Shown here: positions 30,785 to 39,371 of the stretch, in pieces | Position numbering within the stretch: position 1 is the first letter of the stretch | Layout: every line of letters begins with the position of its first letter | NCBI RefSeq assembly: GCF_013408795.1 | Contig: NZ_JACCCC010000001.1 | Span: 1,550,001 to 1,614,000 of the forward strand | Length of the DNA stretch: 64,000 nucleotides | Origin: Spinactinospora alkalitolerans | GTDB lineage: Bacteria; Actinomycetota; Actinomycetes; Streptosporangiales; Streptosporangiaceae | Direction: 5' to 3' | Program-made: the position numbers and the translations under genes | The notes under the pieces: generated by a model | Databases searched by the model: none | Told to the model about the DNA's origin: nothing | The model's input: only the letters and a program-made list of their open reading frames with translations

Positions 30785-32839
30785 GTGAGTGATGCTGAGC
30801 TGACCCGGCTGGCGGAGGAACACGGTGTCGCGACGACCTACGTCGACTGGCGCGGCGCCCGGGTGACCGTGCCGGCCGACACCCTGCGCCACGTCCTGAC
30901 GGCCCTGGGGCTGGACGTCGCCGATCCCCGCGCGGCGCTGGAGGCGCACTGGGAGCGCCAGGCCGGCCGCATGCTCCCGCCGGCGGTCGTCACCCGATCC
31001 GGGCGCACCCCCGGCCTGTCGCTGCCCGACGGGGCCCGGGCCTGGGTGGAGCTGAACAGCGGCTCCTGGGCCGAACTCGGGCCCGACCTGCCGCTCGGCA
31101 CGCACCTGCTGCACGTCGAGCACGGCGACGTCCGCAGCCGCGCCCCGCTGCTCGTGGCGCCCGGCCGGCTCGCCGGGCCCCCGGCCGTGCCCGACCGCCG
31201 GACGTGGGGGCTCATGGCCCAGCTGTACTCGGTGCGCTCCCGGGCCTCCTGGGGGCTGGGGGACCTGCGCGATCTCGCCGAGCTGTCCGACTGGAGCGCC
31301 CGTGACCTCGGCGCCTCCTTCACCCTGGTCAATCCGATCCACGCCACCGAACCCGTCCCGCCCATCGAGCCCTCGCCCTATCTGCCGGTCAGCCGCCGCT
31401 ACGCCAGCCCGCTCTACATCCGCATCGAGGACGTCCCGGAGTACATCAACCTGGAGCCGGTGCACCGGGAGGCGATCCAGCGCCTGGCCCGGCCGCTGCG
31501 CGAGCAGGGCCGCACCGCCGACCTGCTCGACCGCGACGCCGTCTGGTCTGCCAAGCGGGCGGCCCTGGAGATGCTCTATCAGGTGCGGCGCAGTCCCGCA
31601 CGGGAGGCGGCCCTCCAGGCCTACCTCGAACGCGAGGGCGCGCCGCTGGTGGAGTACGCCACCTGGTGCGCGCTGGCCGAGGAGCACGGCTTCGACTACC
31701 GGCGCTGGCCCCGGCCGCTGCGCGACGTGGGCGCGCACGCCGTGGGCGCCGAGGCGCTGCGGCGCTGGCCCACGGTCGACTTCCACCGCTGGGTGCAGTG
31801 GATCCTGGACGACCAGCTCGCCGCGGCGCAGGCCAGCGCGCGGACCGCCGGGATGGCGGTGGGCATCGTGCACGACCTCGCCGTGGGCGTTCAGGCCGGC
31901 GGCGCCGACGCCTGGATGTACCGCGACGCCCTCGCCTCAGGCGTCAGCGTGGGCGCGCCGCCCGACGAGTTCAATCAGCAGGGCCAGGACTGGGCGCAGC
32001 CGCCCTGGCACCCCGTCCGGCTGGCCGAGCAGGGCTACCTGCCGTTCTCCCAGCAGATGCGCCAGGCGATGCGGCACGCCGGCGGGATCCGGGTGGACCA
32101 CGTGATGGGGCTGTTCCGGCTGTGGTGGGTGCCCGAAGGGGCCTCGCCCGCCGAGGGCACCTACGTCCGCTACGACCACGAGGGCATGGTCGGGGCGCTG
32201 GCCCTGGCCGCGCACGAGTGCGGCGCGCTCGTGGTGGGGGAGGACCTCGGAACGGTGGAGCCGTGGGTGCGCGGCCACCTCGCCGACCGGGGCATCCTCG
32301 GCACGTCGGTGCTGTGGTTCGAGCGCGACGCCGACGGACCGCGCCGCCCCGAGCGGTGGCGCCGGGACTGCCTGGCCACCGTCGCCACCCACGACCTGCC
32401 GCCCGTGGCGTCCTACCTGTCGGCCGAGCACGTCGAGCTGCGCGACCGGCTGGGGCTGCTGACCCGCCCGGCGGAGGAGGAGCGCGCCGAGGCCGAGCGC
32501 CAGGTGGCCTCCTGGCGCGCCCTGCTGGTGGAGCTCGGCCTCCTGGACGCCTCCGTCGATCCGGTCTCCGACCCCGGTGCCGTGGTGGCGGCGCTGCACG
32601 CCTACCTGGCCCGTACCCCCGCCCGGATGATCGGCGTCGCGCTGACCGACGTGGTGGGCGAGCGCCGCATGCAGAACCAGCCCGGAACCAGCGACGAGTA
32701 CCCGAACTGGCGCATCCCGCTGACCAACGCCGAGGGCGAGCCGATCCTGCTCGACGAGCTGATGGCCGATCCGCGGCTCGTCGAGTCGGCCCGCCGGGTG
32801 CTGCACCCGATCACCGGGGACTTCCACCCGAGGACGTGA
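30785..32839 (+). CDS. malQ: 4-alpha-glucanotransferase (GH77)
   Basis: A 684-residue amylomaltase that moves 1,4-glucan segments between maltodextrins, feeding maltose and glycogen breakdown in the cytoplasm. GH77 landmarks are the nucleophile aspartate in GIRVDHVMGLFRLWW near residue 437, the acid/base glutamate in VVGEDLGTVEPW near 484 and the stabilising aspartate in THDLPPVASY near 537. The N-terminal 130 residues form the extra domain seen in actinobacterial MalQ. Start GTG 30785 has no clear ribosome site. A palindromic hairpin lies just after the stop. Confidence 0.95.
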   Translation: MSDAELTRLAEEHGVATTYVDWRGARVTVPADTLRHVLTALGLDVADPRAALEAHWERQAGRMLPPAVVTRSGRTPGLSLPDGARAWVELNSGSWAELGPDLPLGTHLLHVEHGDVRSRAPLLVAPGRLAGPPAVPDRRTWGLMAQLYSVRSRASWGLGDLRDLAELSDWSARDLGASFTLVNPIHATEPVPPIEPSPYLPVSRRYASPLYIRIEDVPEYINLEPVHREAIQRLARPLREQGRTADLLDRDAVWSAKRAALEMLYQVRRSPAREAALQAYLEREGAPLVEYATWCALAEEHGFDYRRWPRPLRDVGAHAVGAEALRRWPTVDFHRWVQWILDDQLAAAQASARTAGMAVGIVHDLAVGVQAGGADAWMYRDALASGVSVGAPPDEFNQQGQDWAQPPWHPVRLAEQGYLPFSQQMRQAMRHAGGIRVDHVMGLFRLWWVPEGASPAEGTYVRYDHEGMVGALALAAHECGALVVGEDLGTVEPWVRGHLADRGILGTSVLWFERDADGPRRPERWRRDCLATVATHDLPPVASYLSAEHVELRDRLGLLTRPAEEERAEAERQVASWRALLVELGLLDASVDPVSDPGAVVAALHAYLARTPARMIGVALTDVVGERRMQNQPGTSDEYPNWRIPLTNAEGEPILLDELMADPRLVESARRVLHPITGDFHPRT

Positions 32840-32850
32840 GACAGCGGCCC

Positions 32851-32874
32851 CGCCCGTTCCGGCCGGAACGGGCG
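32851..32874. terminator. bidirectional terminator between malQ and the SLC13 gene
   Basis: CGCCCGTTCCGG followed at once by CCGGAACGGGCG, a perfect 24-bp palindrome between convergent genes. It would form a stem with a very tight tip. Confidence 0.6.
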
Positions 32875-32890
32875 GAGCGGGCGGGACCGG

Positions 32891-34180
32891 TCAGACCCAG
32901 CCGGGGACGACGAACGCCAGCCAGGACACCAGCGGTGCGATGACGATCATCGCCAGGCCGAAGGTGAGCAGTCCGCGGTAGACGCGGTCGCGTTCCTTCT
33001 CCGGGGCGTTGGCGAGGGCCAGCGCGCCGTTGGTGGAGAACGGGGACACGTCCACCAGGGAGGAGGACAGCGACAGGGCGATCATCAGGCCGAGCGCCTC
33101 GATGTGGCCGGTGGCGATGAGCGGGACCGCCAGCGGGATCAGTGCGCTGAGCATGCCGGTCGTGGAGGCGAAGGCGGAGACGACTGCGCCGATCAGGCAG
33201 ATCAGCAGTGCGGCGATGAGCGGGGAGCCCACGTTGGCGACGCCGCTGCCCAGCCAGTCGATCGTCCCGATCCGCTCCAGCAGCTCCACGTAGGTCACCA
33301 GGCCGCCGACGAGCAGGACCACGCCCCAGCTGACGTGCTCGATCGCGCCCTTGGCGTGGGCGGGGAAGAGGACCGCGACGGCGCCGGCGACCGCCACGGC
33401 GAGGAAGCCGATGTCCACTCCGAAGAGGAGCGCGCCGATGACCAGGACGACGAAGCCGATCAGGGTGGTGATGCGCTCGGCGTTGAGGGTGACCGGATCC
33501 AGCGCGGTGACCGTGGCGGTGCCGCCGCCGGTGCCCTCGGCCGGGGACCCGCCGTCCTGCTCGGGGGAGCCGCGGCGCAGCAGCCCGCGCCCTCCGTAGA
33601 GGAAAAAGGTGACCACCGCGGCCACCAGGCTGCCGACGAACGTGGTGGCGTACAGCAACGCGGGGTTGGAGCCCATGTCGTTGCCGTCCATCACGCCGTT
33701 GACGATGATGCCGAAGATGCCGAGCGGCGAGAAGCTCCCCGCGGTGGCGCCCAGATTGGTGAGCAGGCCCATCAGCAGCGGGCGTATGCCGTAGACGGCG
33801 GCCAGGCTCATGGCGATGGGGAACAGGACGGCCACGGTCGCAGGGCTGACCGCACCGATGGAGGTCAGGATCGCGGCCAGCGCGAAGAACGCCCAGGGGA
33901 TGGCGGCCGGACGCCCGCGGACCACCCGCACCGCGCTCTGGACCATCCAGTCGACGCAGCCGTTGGCCTTGGCGATGGCGAACAGGTAGGTGACGCCGAC
34001 CAGGGTTACGAACAGGCCGCCGGGAAAGCCCGTGGCGATCTCGTCCGCGGTCTCGCCGGCGAACACGGTGCCGACGACGAATGCCGCGATGAGGGCGATC
34101 ACGCCGATGCTCACCGGCCTGGCCATGGCGACAGCGAACACCAGTACCAGGCCCAGGGCGGACAGAAGCTGTAGTGACAT
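32891..34180 (-). CDS. SLC13/MatC-like dicarboxylate permease
   Basis: A 429-residue membrane protein with about 11 hydrophobic segments, starting MSLQLLSALGLVLVFAVAMA. The two-fold repeated layout with GAVSPATVAVLFPIAMSLAA and SSLVDVSPFSTNGALALA fits the ion-transporter superfamily carriers of dicarboxylates (MatC type). A charged loop (about 205-225) splits the halves. It probably imports a malonate- or C4-dicarboxylate-like acid, but the substrate is not provable from sequence. It lies 115 bp downstream of an IclR-type regulator on the same strand, which suggests that this regulator controls it. Start ATG 34180 follows AGAAAG. Confidence 0.87.
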   Translation of the reverse strand: MSLQLLSALGLVLVFAVAMARPVSIGVIALIAAFVVGTVFAGETADEIATGFPGGLFVTLVGVTYLFAIAKANGCVDWMVQSAVRVVRGRPAAIPWAFFALAAILTSIGAVSPATVAVLFPIAMSLAAVYGIRPLLMGLLTNLGATAGSFSPLGIFGIIVNGVMDGNDMGSNPALLYATTFVGSLVAAVVTFFLYGGRGLLRRGSPEQDGGSPAEGTGGGTATVTALDPVTLNAERITTLIGFVVLVIGALLFGVDIGFLAVAVAGAVAVLFPAHAKGAIEHVSWGVVLLVGGLVTYVELLERIGTIDWLGSGVANVGSPLIAALLICLIGAVVSAFASTTGMLSALIPLAVPLIATGHIEALGLMIALSLSSSLVDVSPFSTNGALALANAPEKERDRVYRGLLTFGLAMIVIAPLVSWLAFVVPGWV

Positions 34181-34295
34181 GGGGTTTCTTTCAGAAGGGA
34201 CGGGGACGGGGACGGGGAACAGGGCCGGACGAACCCTGTCGTCCGCCGCCTTCGGGCGTGAGCCGTCCGGGCGGCGGAACGGGAGGGGCGAGGAG

Positions 34296-35039
34296 TCAGC
34301 GGGTCGCGACGGCGGCGGCGATGCGCTGCGCGTTCGCGCGCACGAGCTCGCCGAGCGGGGCGGTGTCGTCGTCCAGGCGGTGCATGGGCAGGAACACGCT
34401 CAGCGCCGCGATCGGGGTCCCCGATGGGGAGAGGATGGGCGCGGCGACCGATGCGATGTCGGCGCGCAGTTCGCTGCGCGCGACCGCGTAGCCCCGGGCG
34501 CGCACGGCGGCCAGTTCGGCGCGCAGCTTCTCGGGGGCGGTGATGGTCGACTCGGTGAACCCGGGCAGGGGGCCGGGCAGGGCGACGGCGAGGTCCGCGG
34601 GGCGCAGATGGGCCAGGATCGCCTTGCCGTTGGCGCTGGCGTGGCACGGCGAGCGGGTCCCTGCGGGCCAGTGGATGCGGACCGGATGGGTGGACTCCAC
34701 CCTTTCGATCACCACGACCTCCTGGTCCTCACGGATCGTCAGGTGGACCTCCTCGCCGGTGCGGTCGCGCAGCTCGGCCATGACCGGCAGCGCCGCCTCG
34801 CGGACGCCCAGATCGCCGGCGATGTGCTGGGCGAGGTCTCCGGCCTTGGTGGTGAGGACCCAGCCGCTGCCCTGCTCCGGCGCGACGGAGCGGATCCATC
34901 CGGCCGACTCCAGCGCGCGCAGCGCCCGCTGCACCGAGCTCTTGGGGATGTCCATCGCCCGGGCCAGGTCGCTGACCCCGATGGGCTGCCGCTCCGCCAC
35001 TGCGTCGAGGACGTGCAGCGCGGTGATGACCGATCGCAC
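34296..35039 (-). CDS. IclR-family transcriptional regulator
   Basis: A 247-residue regulator. The N-terminal winged helix-turn-helix has PIGVSDLARAMDIPKSSVQRALRALE at about residues 19-44; the C-terminal ligand-binding domain has the IclR signature in HASANGKAILAHL and SVAAPILSPSGTPIAALSV. It likely senses the organic acid carried by the SLC13 permease encoded 115 bp downstream. GTG 35039 has AAGGAG 7 nt upstream. An inverted repeat, GTGCC-N7-GGCAC, lies about 70 bp upstream and is a candidate operator. Effector unknown. Confidence 0.92.
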   Translation of the reverse strand: MRSVITALHVLDAVAERQPIGVSDLARAMDIPKSSVQRALRALESAGWIRSVAPEQGSGWVLTTKAGDLAQHIAGDLGVREAALPVMAELRDRTGEEVHLTIREDQEVVVIERVESTHPVRIHWPAGTRSPCHASANGKAILAHLRPADLAVALPGPLPGFTESTITAPEKLRAELAAVRARGYAVARSELRADIASVAAPILSPSGTPIAALSVFLPMHRLDDDTAPLGELVRANAQRIAAAVATR

Positions 35040-35106
35040 GAATGTTCTCCTTATGTCCGGGTTGTACCTTAGCCGTGTGCTACGTCACGAGACAAGAGTC
35101 ACAAGT

Positions 35107-35123
35107 GTGCCAAATAGCGGCAC
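35107..35123. promoter_or_regulatory. candidate IclR operator
   Basis: GTGCC-AAATAGC-GGCAC is an inverted repeat about 70 bp upstream of the IclR gene start, between it and the pepN terminator, in the promoter region. Confidence 0.45.
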
Positions 35124-35124
35124 G

Positions 35125-35182
35125 AAAAAGAGCTGAAAAAGCGGAGGCCGCCGCGATCCCTTAAGATCGCGGCGGCCTCCGC
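35125..35182 (-). terminator. intrinsic terminator of pepN
   Basis: GCGGAGGCCGCCGCGATC pairs perfectly with GATCGCGGCGGCCTCCGC (18 bp, 6-nt loop) at 35141-35182. On the minus strand, downstream of the pepN stop, the stem is followed by TTTTTCAGCTCTTTTT, a T-rich tract that is rare in this window. Confidence 0.9.
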
Positions 35183-35201
35183 CGTCGCCGCAGGGCGGCC
35201 G

Positions 35202-37751
35202 CTACCGCTTCGCGGCCTCGGCGTCCCTGGTCCGGGCGCTCAGCGCGCGCTGCACGCCGGCACGGCCCTCGACCAGCAGGCGGCGCAGCGCCGGAGCCGG
35301 CTTCTCCGCCTCGATGTAGGCGTCGGTGCGGCGCAGCGTCTCCTCCTCGATCAGGTGGCGCGGGTAGGCGATCTCGGCGAACGTCTGCGCGAACTCACCG
35401 GTCCACTTGTTCCACACCTCGCCCAGCAGCGCGTAGTACGGGTCGACGTAGGGGCGCAGCAGCTCGTGGTGGGCCGGCTCGGTGAAGCCGAGCAGGGTCG
35501 CGCGGAACTCGGCGTTGGCCATCTCGCCGGCGGCGATGCGGTCCCAGGCCAGGGCCTTGGCCTCGGCCGTCGGGATCGCGGCCCGGCAGCCGGCGGCCGA
35601 GCGCTCGCCGGTCGCGGTCGGGTCGGCGTCCAGCTCCGCGGCGATCTCCTCCTCGCCGGCGGTGCCGCTGACCACGAGGCTGCGCAGCAGGGTCCAGCGC
35701 AGGTCGGTGTCGATCTCCAGGCCCTCGACGGTGATCGCGCCGTCGAGCAGGCCCTGCAGCAGCGACAGGTGCTCGCCGGAGACCGCGGCGTTGGCGAAGC
35801 CGTGCGCGTAGGCCAGTTGCAGGTCGCTGCCCGGCTCGGCCGCGGTGAGCAGGTCCTGCAGCCGTCCGGCCAGCAGGGTCAGGCCGGTGTCGCGCCAGTC
35901 CGGATCGGCGTAGTTGTACAGCGCCGAGACCGCCTGGCGCAGCAGCGTCTGCGCGACCGAGACGTCGCCGACCCCGCTGAGGCCGGAGAGGACCAGGCTG
36001 ACGTAGTCGCGGGCGGCCATCTCGGCGTCGCGGGTCATGTCCCACGCCGCGGAGAAGGCCAGGGTCCGCGGCAGCGACGCCCGGATCTCGCCCACGCCGT
36101 CGACCACGGTGGCCAGCGAGTGCTCGTCCAGCCGGATCTTGGTGAAGGTGAGGTCGTCGTCGTTGACCAGGACGAGGTCGGGCCGGGCCATGCCGACCAG
36201 CTGCGGCACCTCGGTCCGCTCGCCGGACACGTCGAGCTCCACCCGCTCGCGGCGCACGATCCCGTCCTCGGTGCGGTCGTACAGGCCGATCGCCAGGCGG
36301 TGCGAGCGCAGCGTCGGGTGGTCGGGGGCGGCCTCCTGCAGCACCGCGAACGAGGTGAAGGCGCCGTCGGCGTCCACCTCGAACTCCGGGCGCATCGTGT
36401 TGACGCCCGCGGTCTCCAGCCACTCGCGCGACCAGGTCGACAGGTCGCGGCCGGAGGCGCGCTCCAGTTGGCGCAGCAGGTCGCCCAGCTCGGTGTTGCC
36501 CCAGGCGTGCTCCTTGAAGTACTCGCGCACGCCGGCGAAGAACGCGTCCACGCCCACGTAGGCGACGAGCTGCTTGAGGACCGAGGCGCCCTTGGCGTAG
36601 GTGATGCCGTCGAAGTTGACCTCGACCGCCTGCATGTCGGGGATGTCGGCGGCGATCGGGTGGGTCGAGGGAAGCTGGTCCTGACGCAGCGCCCACGCCT
36701 TCTCGACGTTGGCGAAGGTCGTCCAGGCGTCCTTCCACTTCGTGGCCTCGGCCTGGCAGTGGACGCTGGCGAACGTCGCGAACGACTCGTTCAGCCACAG
36801 GTCGTCCCACCAGCGCATGGTGACCAGGTCGCCGAACCACATGTGCGCCATCTCGTGCAGGATCGTCTCGGCGCGGCGCTCGTAGCTGGCGTCGGTGACG
36901 CGGGAACGGAAGACGTAGTCCTCCAGGAACGTCACGGCGCCGGCGTTCTCCATGGCCCCGGCGTTGAACTCCGGCACGAAGAGCTGGTCGTACTTGCCGA
37001 ACGGGTACCGCAGGCCGAAGAGGCCGTGGTAGAAGTCGAAGCCCTGCCGGGTGACCTCGATGATCGCGTCGGCGTCGAGGTGCTCGGCCAGCGAGGCCCG
37101 GCAGTAGACGCCCAGCGGGATGCCGTCGTGCTCGTCGCGCACCACGTGGTAGGGGCCGGCGATCAGCGCGGTGATGTAGGTCGACACGGGCTTGGTGGCG
37201 GGGAAGTGCCAGCGGACCCTGGAGTCCTCGGCGTCCTCGGCCGGCTCGCGCTCGGCGTCGGGCGCGCTGTTGGAGACGATCTCGTAGTCGGCCGGCGCCA
37301 GCACGGTCAGCTCGAAGGTGGCCTTCAGGTCGGGCTGGTCGAAGCAGGCGTACATCCGGTGCGCGTCGGACGTCTCGAACTGCGAGTACAGGTAGGTCTT
37401 GCCGTCGACCGGGTCGACGAAGCGGTGCAGGCCCTCACCGGTGCGCATGTAGGAGGCGTCGGCGACGACGCGCAGCTCGTTGCTCGCCGCCAGCTCCGGC
37501 AGCGCGATCCGCTCGCCGTCGAACACCTCGGCCGGGTCGAGCCCGCGCCCGTTCAGCTCGACGCTGCGCACCCCGGCGGCGACCAGGTCCACGAAGGTAC
37601 CGGCGCCCGGCTCGGAGCAGTCGAACCTGACCACGGTGGTGGAATCGAAGGTCTGATCGCCGGAGGTGAGGTCGAGCTCCACGTCATAGGAGGTGACGTC
37701 GAGGATTCGAGCCCGTTCCCTCGCTTCCTCGCGCGTCAGGTTGCCCGCCAC
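35202..37751 (-). CDS. pepN: aminopeptidase N (M1)
   Basis: An 849-residue M1 metallo-aminopeptidase that removes N-terminal residues from peptides in the cytoplasm. The substrate motif GAMEN lies near residue 263. The zinc site is HEMAHMWFGD near 299 with the second glutamate in WLNESFA about 18 residues on. The C-terminal half is the helical ERAP1-like domain. Length is typical of actinobacterial PepN (about 850). Start ATG 37751 begins MAGNLTREEARERA, the usual N-terminus in this group. It is terminated by a strong hairpin with T-run. Confidence 0.96.
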   Translation of the reverse strand: MAGNLTREEARERARILDVTSYDVELDLTSGDQTFDSTTVVRFDCSEPGAGTFVDLVAAGVRSVELNGRGLDPAEVFDGERIALPELAASNELRVVADASYMRTGEGLHRFVDPVDGKTYLYSQFETSDAHRMYACFDQPDLKATFELTVLAPADYEIVSNSAPDAEREPAEDAEDSRVRWHFPATKPVSTYITALIAGPYHVVRDEHDGIPLGVYCRASLAEHLDADAIIEVTRQGFDFYHGLFGLRYPFGKYDQLFVPEFNAGAMENAGAVTFLEDYVFRSRVTDASYERRAETILHEMAHMWFGDLVTMRWWDDLWLNESFATFASVHCQAEATKWKDAWTTFANVEKAWALRQDQLPSTHPIAADIPDMQAVEVNFDGITYAKGASVLKQLVAYVGVDAFFAGVREYFKEHAWGNTELGDLLRQLERASGRDLSTWSREWLETAGVNTMRPEFEVDADGAFTSFAVLQEAAPDHPTLRSHRLAIGLYDRTEDGIVRRERVELDVSGERTEVPQLVGMARPDLVLVNDDDLTFTKIRLDEHSLATVVDGVGEIRASLPRTLAFSAAWDMTRDAEMAARDYVSLVLSGLSGVGDVSVAQTLLRQAVSALYNYADPDWRDTGLTLLAGRLQDLLTAAEPGSDLQLAYAHGFANAAVSGEHLSLLQGLLDGAITVEGLEIDTDLRWTLLRSLVVSGTAGEEEIAAELDADPTATGERSAAGCRAAIPTAEAKALAWDRIAAGEMANAEFRATLLGFTEPAHHELLRPYVDPYYALLGEVWNKWTGEFAQTFAEIAYPRHLIEEETLRRTDAYIEAEKPAPALRRLLVEGRAGVQRALSARTRDAEAAKR

Positions 37752-38002
37752 GGCCCGCTCCCTTCACGGCCGCCGTCCTCGCCGGCCGTCTTCGATGACT
37801 CCTCGCCAGCCCGCGGGTCAGCGCGGCACGTGGCGACCTCGGAAGATTCTCCGTCCGATCCTGCCACGCATCGGCGCGGAATGCGGAACCGATTACGGGG
37901 GTTGGCCATGGTGAGGCGAACCGGTGCGGCGGCACCCCCGCCGTCGGCCCTTCGCCGCCCCGCTTCCACCGATGCTTCACCGAACAGCTTGAGGAGACGA
38001 GC

Positions 38003-38614
38003 GTGACCGAGCAACGCACCCCGGTCGACCTGTGGTTCGACCCTCTGTGCCCGTGGGCGTGGATGACCTCCCGCTGGTTGCTGGAGGTCGAGAAGGTGCG
38101 CCCGATCGAGGCCCGCTGGCACGTGATGAGCCTGGCGGTGCTCAACGAGGACAAGGACGTCCCCGAGGACTACCGGAGAATGCTCGAAGACGCCTGGGGG
38201 CCGGTGCGGGTGGCCATCGCCGCAGAGGAGCGCCTGGGCAACGAGGTGCTCGGCCCGCTCTACACCGCGCTGGGCACCCGGTTCCACAACCGCAGGGAAC
38301 CCCGCGGCATCGAGACGGTCGCCGCCGCGCTGGCCGATGTCGGCCTGCCGCGGGACCTGGCCGAGGCCGCCGACTCCGCTGACTACGATGAGGCCCTGCG
38401 CAAGTCCCACCACGACGGCATGGACCGGGTCGGCTACGAGGTGGGCACCCCGGTGATCTCGGTCGACGGCGTGTCGTTCTTCGGTCCCGTCGTGTCGCCG
38501 GCGCCCAAGGGCGAGGACGCGGGCAGACTGTGGGACGGCGTTTTGCTGGTCGCGGGCACCGATGGATTCTTCGAGCTGAAGCGCAGCCGCACCCGCGATC
38601 CGATCTTCGACTGA
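38003..38614 (+). CDS. DsbA-like protein of the mycothiol-dependent nitroreductase (Rv2466c) family
   Basis: A 203-residue thioredoxin-fold DsbA-type protein without a signal peptide. The motif near residue 14 reads DPLCPWAW. The whole chain follows the Rv2466c family, including HVMSLAVLNE, WGPVRVAIAAE, RKSHHDGMD, the cis-proline in VGTPVISV and FFELKRSRT. Rv2466c of Mycobacterium tuberculosis uses mycothiol and has a CPWC pair; here the second cysteine is alanine, which points to monothiol chemistry. Start GTG 38003 has GAGGAG 7 nt upstream. The small acidic protein gene follows 56 bp later. Confidence 0.88.
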   Translation: MTEQRTPVDLWFDPLCPWAWMTSRWLLEVEKVRPIEARWHVMSLAVLNEDKDVPEDYRRMLEDAWGPVRVAIAAEERLGNEVLGPLYTALGTRFHNRREPRGIETVAAALADVGLPRDLAEAADSADYDEALRKSHHDGMDRVGYEVGTPVISVDGVSFFGPVVSPAPKGEDAGRLWDGVLLVAGTDGFFELKRSRTRDPIFD

Positions 38615-38670
38615 TCCGACCGACGAGCCGTCGGCGGCGAGCCGCGGCGCAGCAGTGGAGGACGTGAGTG

Positions 38671-38835
38671 ATGAGCGCACCGGACGACGAGCGCCGGGTC
38701 GAGCCGTTCGACGACGACCTGGAGATCCTGCCCGACATCACCGGTGACGAGCGCGGGACGGGCTGGGGGGAGTCGGCCTTCGACTCCGACGACACCGCAC
38801 GGCTGCTGGAGGAGCGTCCTCCGCACTGGGGTTAG
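38671..38835 (+). CDS. small conserved-looking acidic protein
   Basis: A 54-residue protein, MSAPDDERRVEPFDDDLEIL at its start and LLEERPPHWG at its end. GGAGG lies 9 nt before the ATG and codon use is typical of this genome. It is strongly acidic and probably disordered with a short hydrophobic end. Small proteins of this kind, ending in a PPHW motif, occur in other actinomycetes as far as I recall, but no function is known. It may be co-transcribed with the DsbA-like gene. Confidence 0.7.
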   Translation: MSAPDDERRVEPFDDDLEILPDITGDERGTGWGESAFDSDDTARLLEERPPHWG

Positions 38836-39371
38836 GTCGTGTTTTCCGAATCATTTCGGGCTCGCGGCCACCAGGCAGGGCCCCCGCTGTGCGAGGCCGC
38901 GGAGCTTGCGGAGCAGCGCACAGTAGGGGCAGCCGAAAGCCTTCGTCAAACACTCCCTGGTCGCGCCGGCCTGCCGGTGACGAGGAGGCGGATTCGTCCG
39001 GGGGGCTGTCGCGGTGCGCGTAGCGCCGGCGGCGCGCACAGGCCTCCCCTTCCAGGCTCTCCCGCACCCCGGCGGAGACGGCCGGGACCGGAAAGGGCGG
39101 GTAGCGGATTCGCTCGTGCCGCCATCACTACGCGACCGCGGCAGCCCACCCCCTGTAGCCGCCTCACTCGACATAGAAGCGTCGGCGATGGAGGCCGCAC
39201 GGCGGGCCCCCGGTCACCGAGCCGCGGTCGGTCCCCGTCGGGTGCACCGCCCAACTGATGCGAGCCTCGGTGGGGATCGGAGCCAGGGCGGGTGGCGGCG
39301 CTCAAGACCGCGCGGGCTACGCTCGGTCTCCCGGCGAATAATGGAATCTGATTCTGGGAAAGGCAGCCCGT
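38836..39371. other. 536-bp intergenic region before the aldehyde dehydrogenase
   Basis: No gene is certain. A minus-strand frame ending near 38851 has a short stretch with good codon use and two cysteines (FGCPYCALLRKLRG), but its upstream part is arginine/proline-rich and has no start signal. The right end is the aldehyde dehydrogenase promoter region, with AATAATGG near 39338 and GGGAAAGG before ATG 39372. Confidence 0.5.

Noticed and set aside
38839-39258. Open frames on both strands, including a CPYC-containing minus-strand frame
   Set aside because: Only a short part of the minus-strand frame has coding-like composition; no start signal and no recognised family.
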